Below are positions 13,982 to 14,622 of a DNA stretch of 14,622 nt, one piece after another; positions within the stretch are counted from its first letter, which is position 1, and each line of letters opens with the position of its first letter. Both the position numbers and the translations under genes were made by a program. The notes below the pieces were generated by a model that was not told the DNA's origin, made no database searches, and saw only the letters and a program-made list of their open reading frames with translations. Origin of the DNA: Eggerthellaceae bacterium (lineage in GTDB: Bacteria > Actinomycetota > Coriobacteriia > Coriobacteriales > Eggerthellaceae); the NCBI GenBank assembly GCA_900754495.1, contig CAAEDC010000097.1, positions 1-14,622 of the forward strand, written 5' to 3'.

Positions 13982-14009
13982 GTTCCGCCGGCCTGCCGGC
14001 CGGCGGAAC
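13982..14009. terminator. Strong GC hairpin after scpB
   Basis: GTTCCGCCGGCC (13982-13993) and GGCCGGCGGAAC (13998-14009) form a perfect 12-bp stem with a four-base loop, four bases after the scpB stop. No T-run follows, so it may be a stabiliser or a Rho-independent signal of poor quality. Confidence 0.5.
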
Positions 14010-14022
14010 TGCTCGACGCTGC

Positions 14023-14123
14023 GGCGCCATCTGGCACCGGATCTTCGCGCGATCTCCGGAGCTTGCGTACCAAAGTACGCGGCGCTCCGGCGGTCCCACG
14101 AATCTCCGGCACCAGATGACGCC
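14023..14123. repeat. Nested inverted-repeat element between scpB and rluB
   Basis: Outer arms: 14023-14040 (GGCGCCATCTGGCACCGG) pairs with 14106-14123 at 15 of 18 positions. Inner arms: CCGGAGC (14056-14062) with GCTCCGG (14084-14090), and within it GCGTAC (14065-14070) with GTACGC (14075-14080) around the loop CAAA. The whole could fold into one long hairpin with interior loops. It contains no gene and is not explained by the neighbouring coding regions. Confidence 0.8.
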
Positions 14124-14157
14124 TCGCTGACACTACGAACAAGATGGGATTCCAACG

Positions 14158-14622
14158 ATGACGGGAGAAGAACGGATAGTCCCCATGCGGCTGCAGAAGT
14201 TTCTCGCGCGGGCGGGGGCGGCGAGCCGGCGGGGATCGGAGAACCTCATGACCGCCGGGCGCGTCACCGTCAACGGCTTGGTCGTCACCGAGCTGGGCAG
14301 CAAGGTCGATCCTCTCGTCGACGAGGTCGCCGTGGACGGCGTGGCGGTGCGCCTTTCCGACGGCGCCGTCACGCTGATGCTCCACAAGCCTGCCGGCCCG
14401 CTCACGACGATGTCGGATCCCTTCGGCCGCCCCACGGTCGCCGAGCTCGTGCCGACCGACCGCTACCCCGGGCTGTTCCCCATAGGGCGCCTCGATCAGG
14501 ACACGACGGGGCTGCTTTTGTTCTCGACCGACGGCGACCTGGGCAACCATCTGCTCCACCCGCGCCACCATGTGCTCAAACGCTATCTCGCGTTGGTGGA
14601 GGGCGCGCCGAGCGAAGCGCGG
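14158..14622 (+). CDS. rluB: RluB/RsuA-family pseudouridine synthase (3' end cut off)
   Basis: The first 155 residues of an rRNA pseudouridine synthase; the frame is open to the end of the window. An S4 RNA-binding domain (RLQKFLARAGAASRRGSENLMTAGRVTVNG, about 11-40) comes first. The catalytic domain begins with HKPAGPLTTMSDPFGRPTV and carries the catalytic Asp in GRLDQDTTGLLLFSTDGDL (D113), then HPRHHVLKRYLALVEG. The family modifies 23S (RluB) or 16S (RsuA) rRNA; position beside scpAB favours RluB, as in many Gram-positive genomes. ATG 14158 and ATG 14185 are both possible starts, and neither has a convincing ribosome-binding site. MRLQKFLARAG at 14185 is where many homologues start. Usual length is about 240-260 residues, so some 90-100 are missing. 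Confidence 0.92.
   Translation, partial: MTGEERIVPMRLQKFLARAGAASRRGSENLMTAGRVTVNGLVVTELGSKVDPLVDEVAVDGVAVRLSDGAVTLMLHKPAGPLTTMSDPFGRPTVAELVPTDRYPGLFPIGRLDQDTTGLLLFSTDGDLGNHLLHPRHHVLKRYLALVEGAPSEAR

Noticed and set aside
12676..14571. Minus-strand open frame of 631 codons opposite scpA, scpB and rluB
   Set aside because: It runs through three conserved genes and two hairpin elements, and its composition is that of reversed GC-rich codons.

Overview
The window is GC-rich (clearly above 60% by eye), gene-dense bacterial DNA. Lipoprotein-type transport genes, an scpA-scpB-rluB block, a membrane-anchored XRE regulator of a type common in gut bacteria and a MarR regulator suggest a Gram-positive anaerobe. 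A high-GC actinobacterium such as a member of the Coriobacteriia/Eggerthellaceae is my best guess. This rests on overall impression; there is no rRNA gene here.

Layout. Positions 1-976 hold the tail of an upstream gene and a PHP-domain phosphoesterase translationally coupled to it. Positions 977-1909 contain no credible gene but are rich in short direct repeats, a 31-bp tandem repeat and a strongly foldable segment, and end in a clear promoter. Positions 1910-5290 are a polar amino-acid ABC importer in the order binding lipoprotein, attenuating terminator, permease, ATPase. The permease carries an unusual extracellular N-terminal domain and a basic tail, and the ATPase an acidic N-terminal extension. 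Positions 5355-6239 (minus strand) encode an XRE-type membrane regulator and a small partner protein. A 530-bp divergent control region with several palindromes separates them from a MarR-like regulator ending in HHHHCCHC (6770-7246).

Positions 7409-8590 encode a PLP-dependent aminotransferase and 8757-10499 a phospho-sugar mutase, each set off by terminators. A metallo-beta-lactamase-fold hydrolase (10621-11544) is bracketed by two 33-bp hairpin elements that are exact reverse complements of each other, each abutting a stop codon. The window ends with a chromosome-maintenance and RNA-modification block: site-2 protease, scpA, scpB, an elaborate inverted-repeat element, and an rluB-type pseudouridine synthase running off the end.

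How the genes work together: the importer is a self-contained transport operon; the XRE protein and small protein form an operon probably controlled from the shared divergent region; scpA and scpB supply the kleisin and winged-helix partners of the SMC condensin. The less ordinary signals are the paired REP-like hairpins, the metal-ligand tail of the MarR protein, the add-on domains of the importer and the structured non-coding segments. I found no transposase, CRISPR, tRNA or rRNA.
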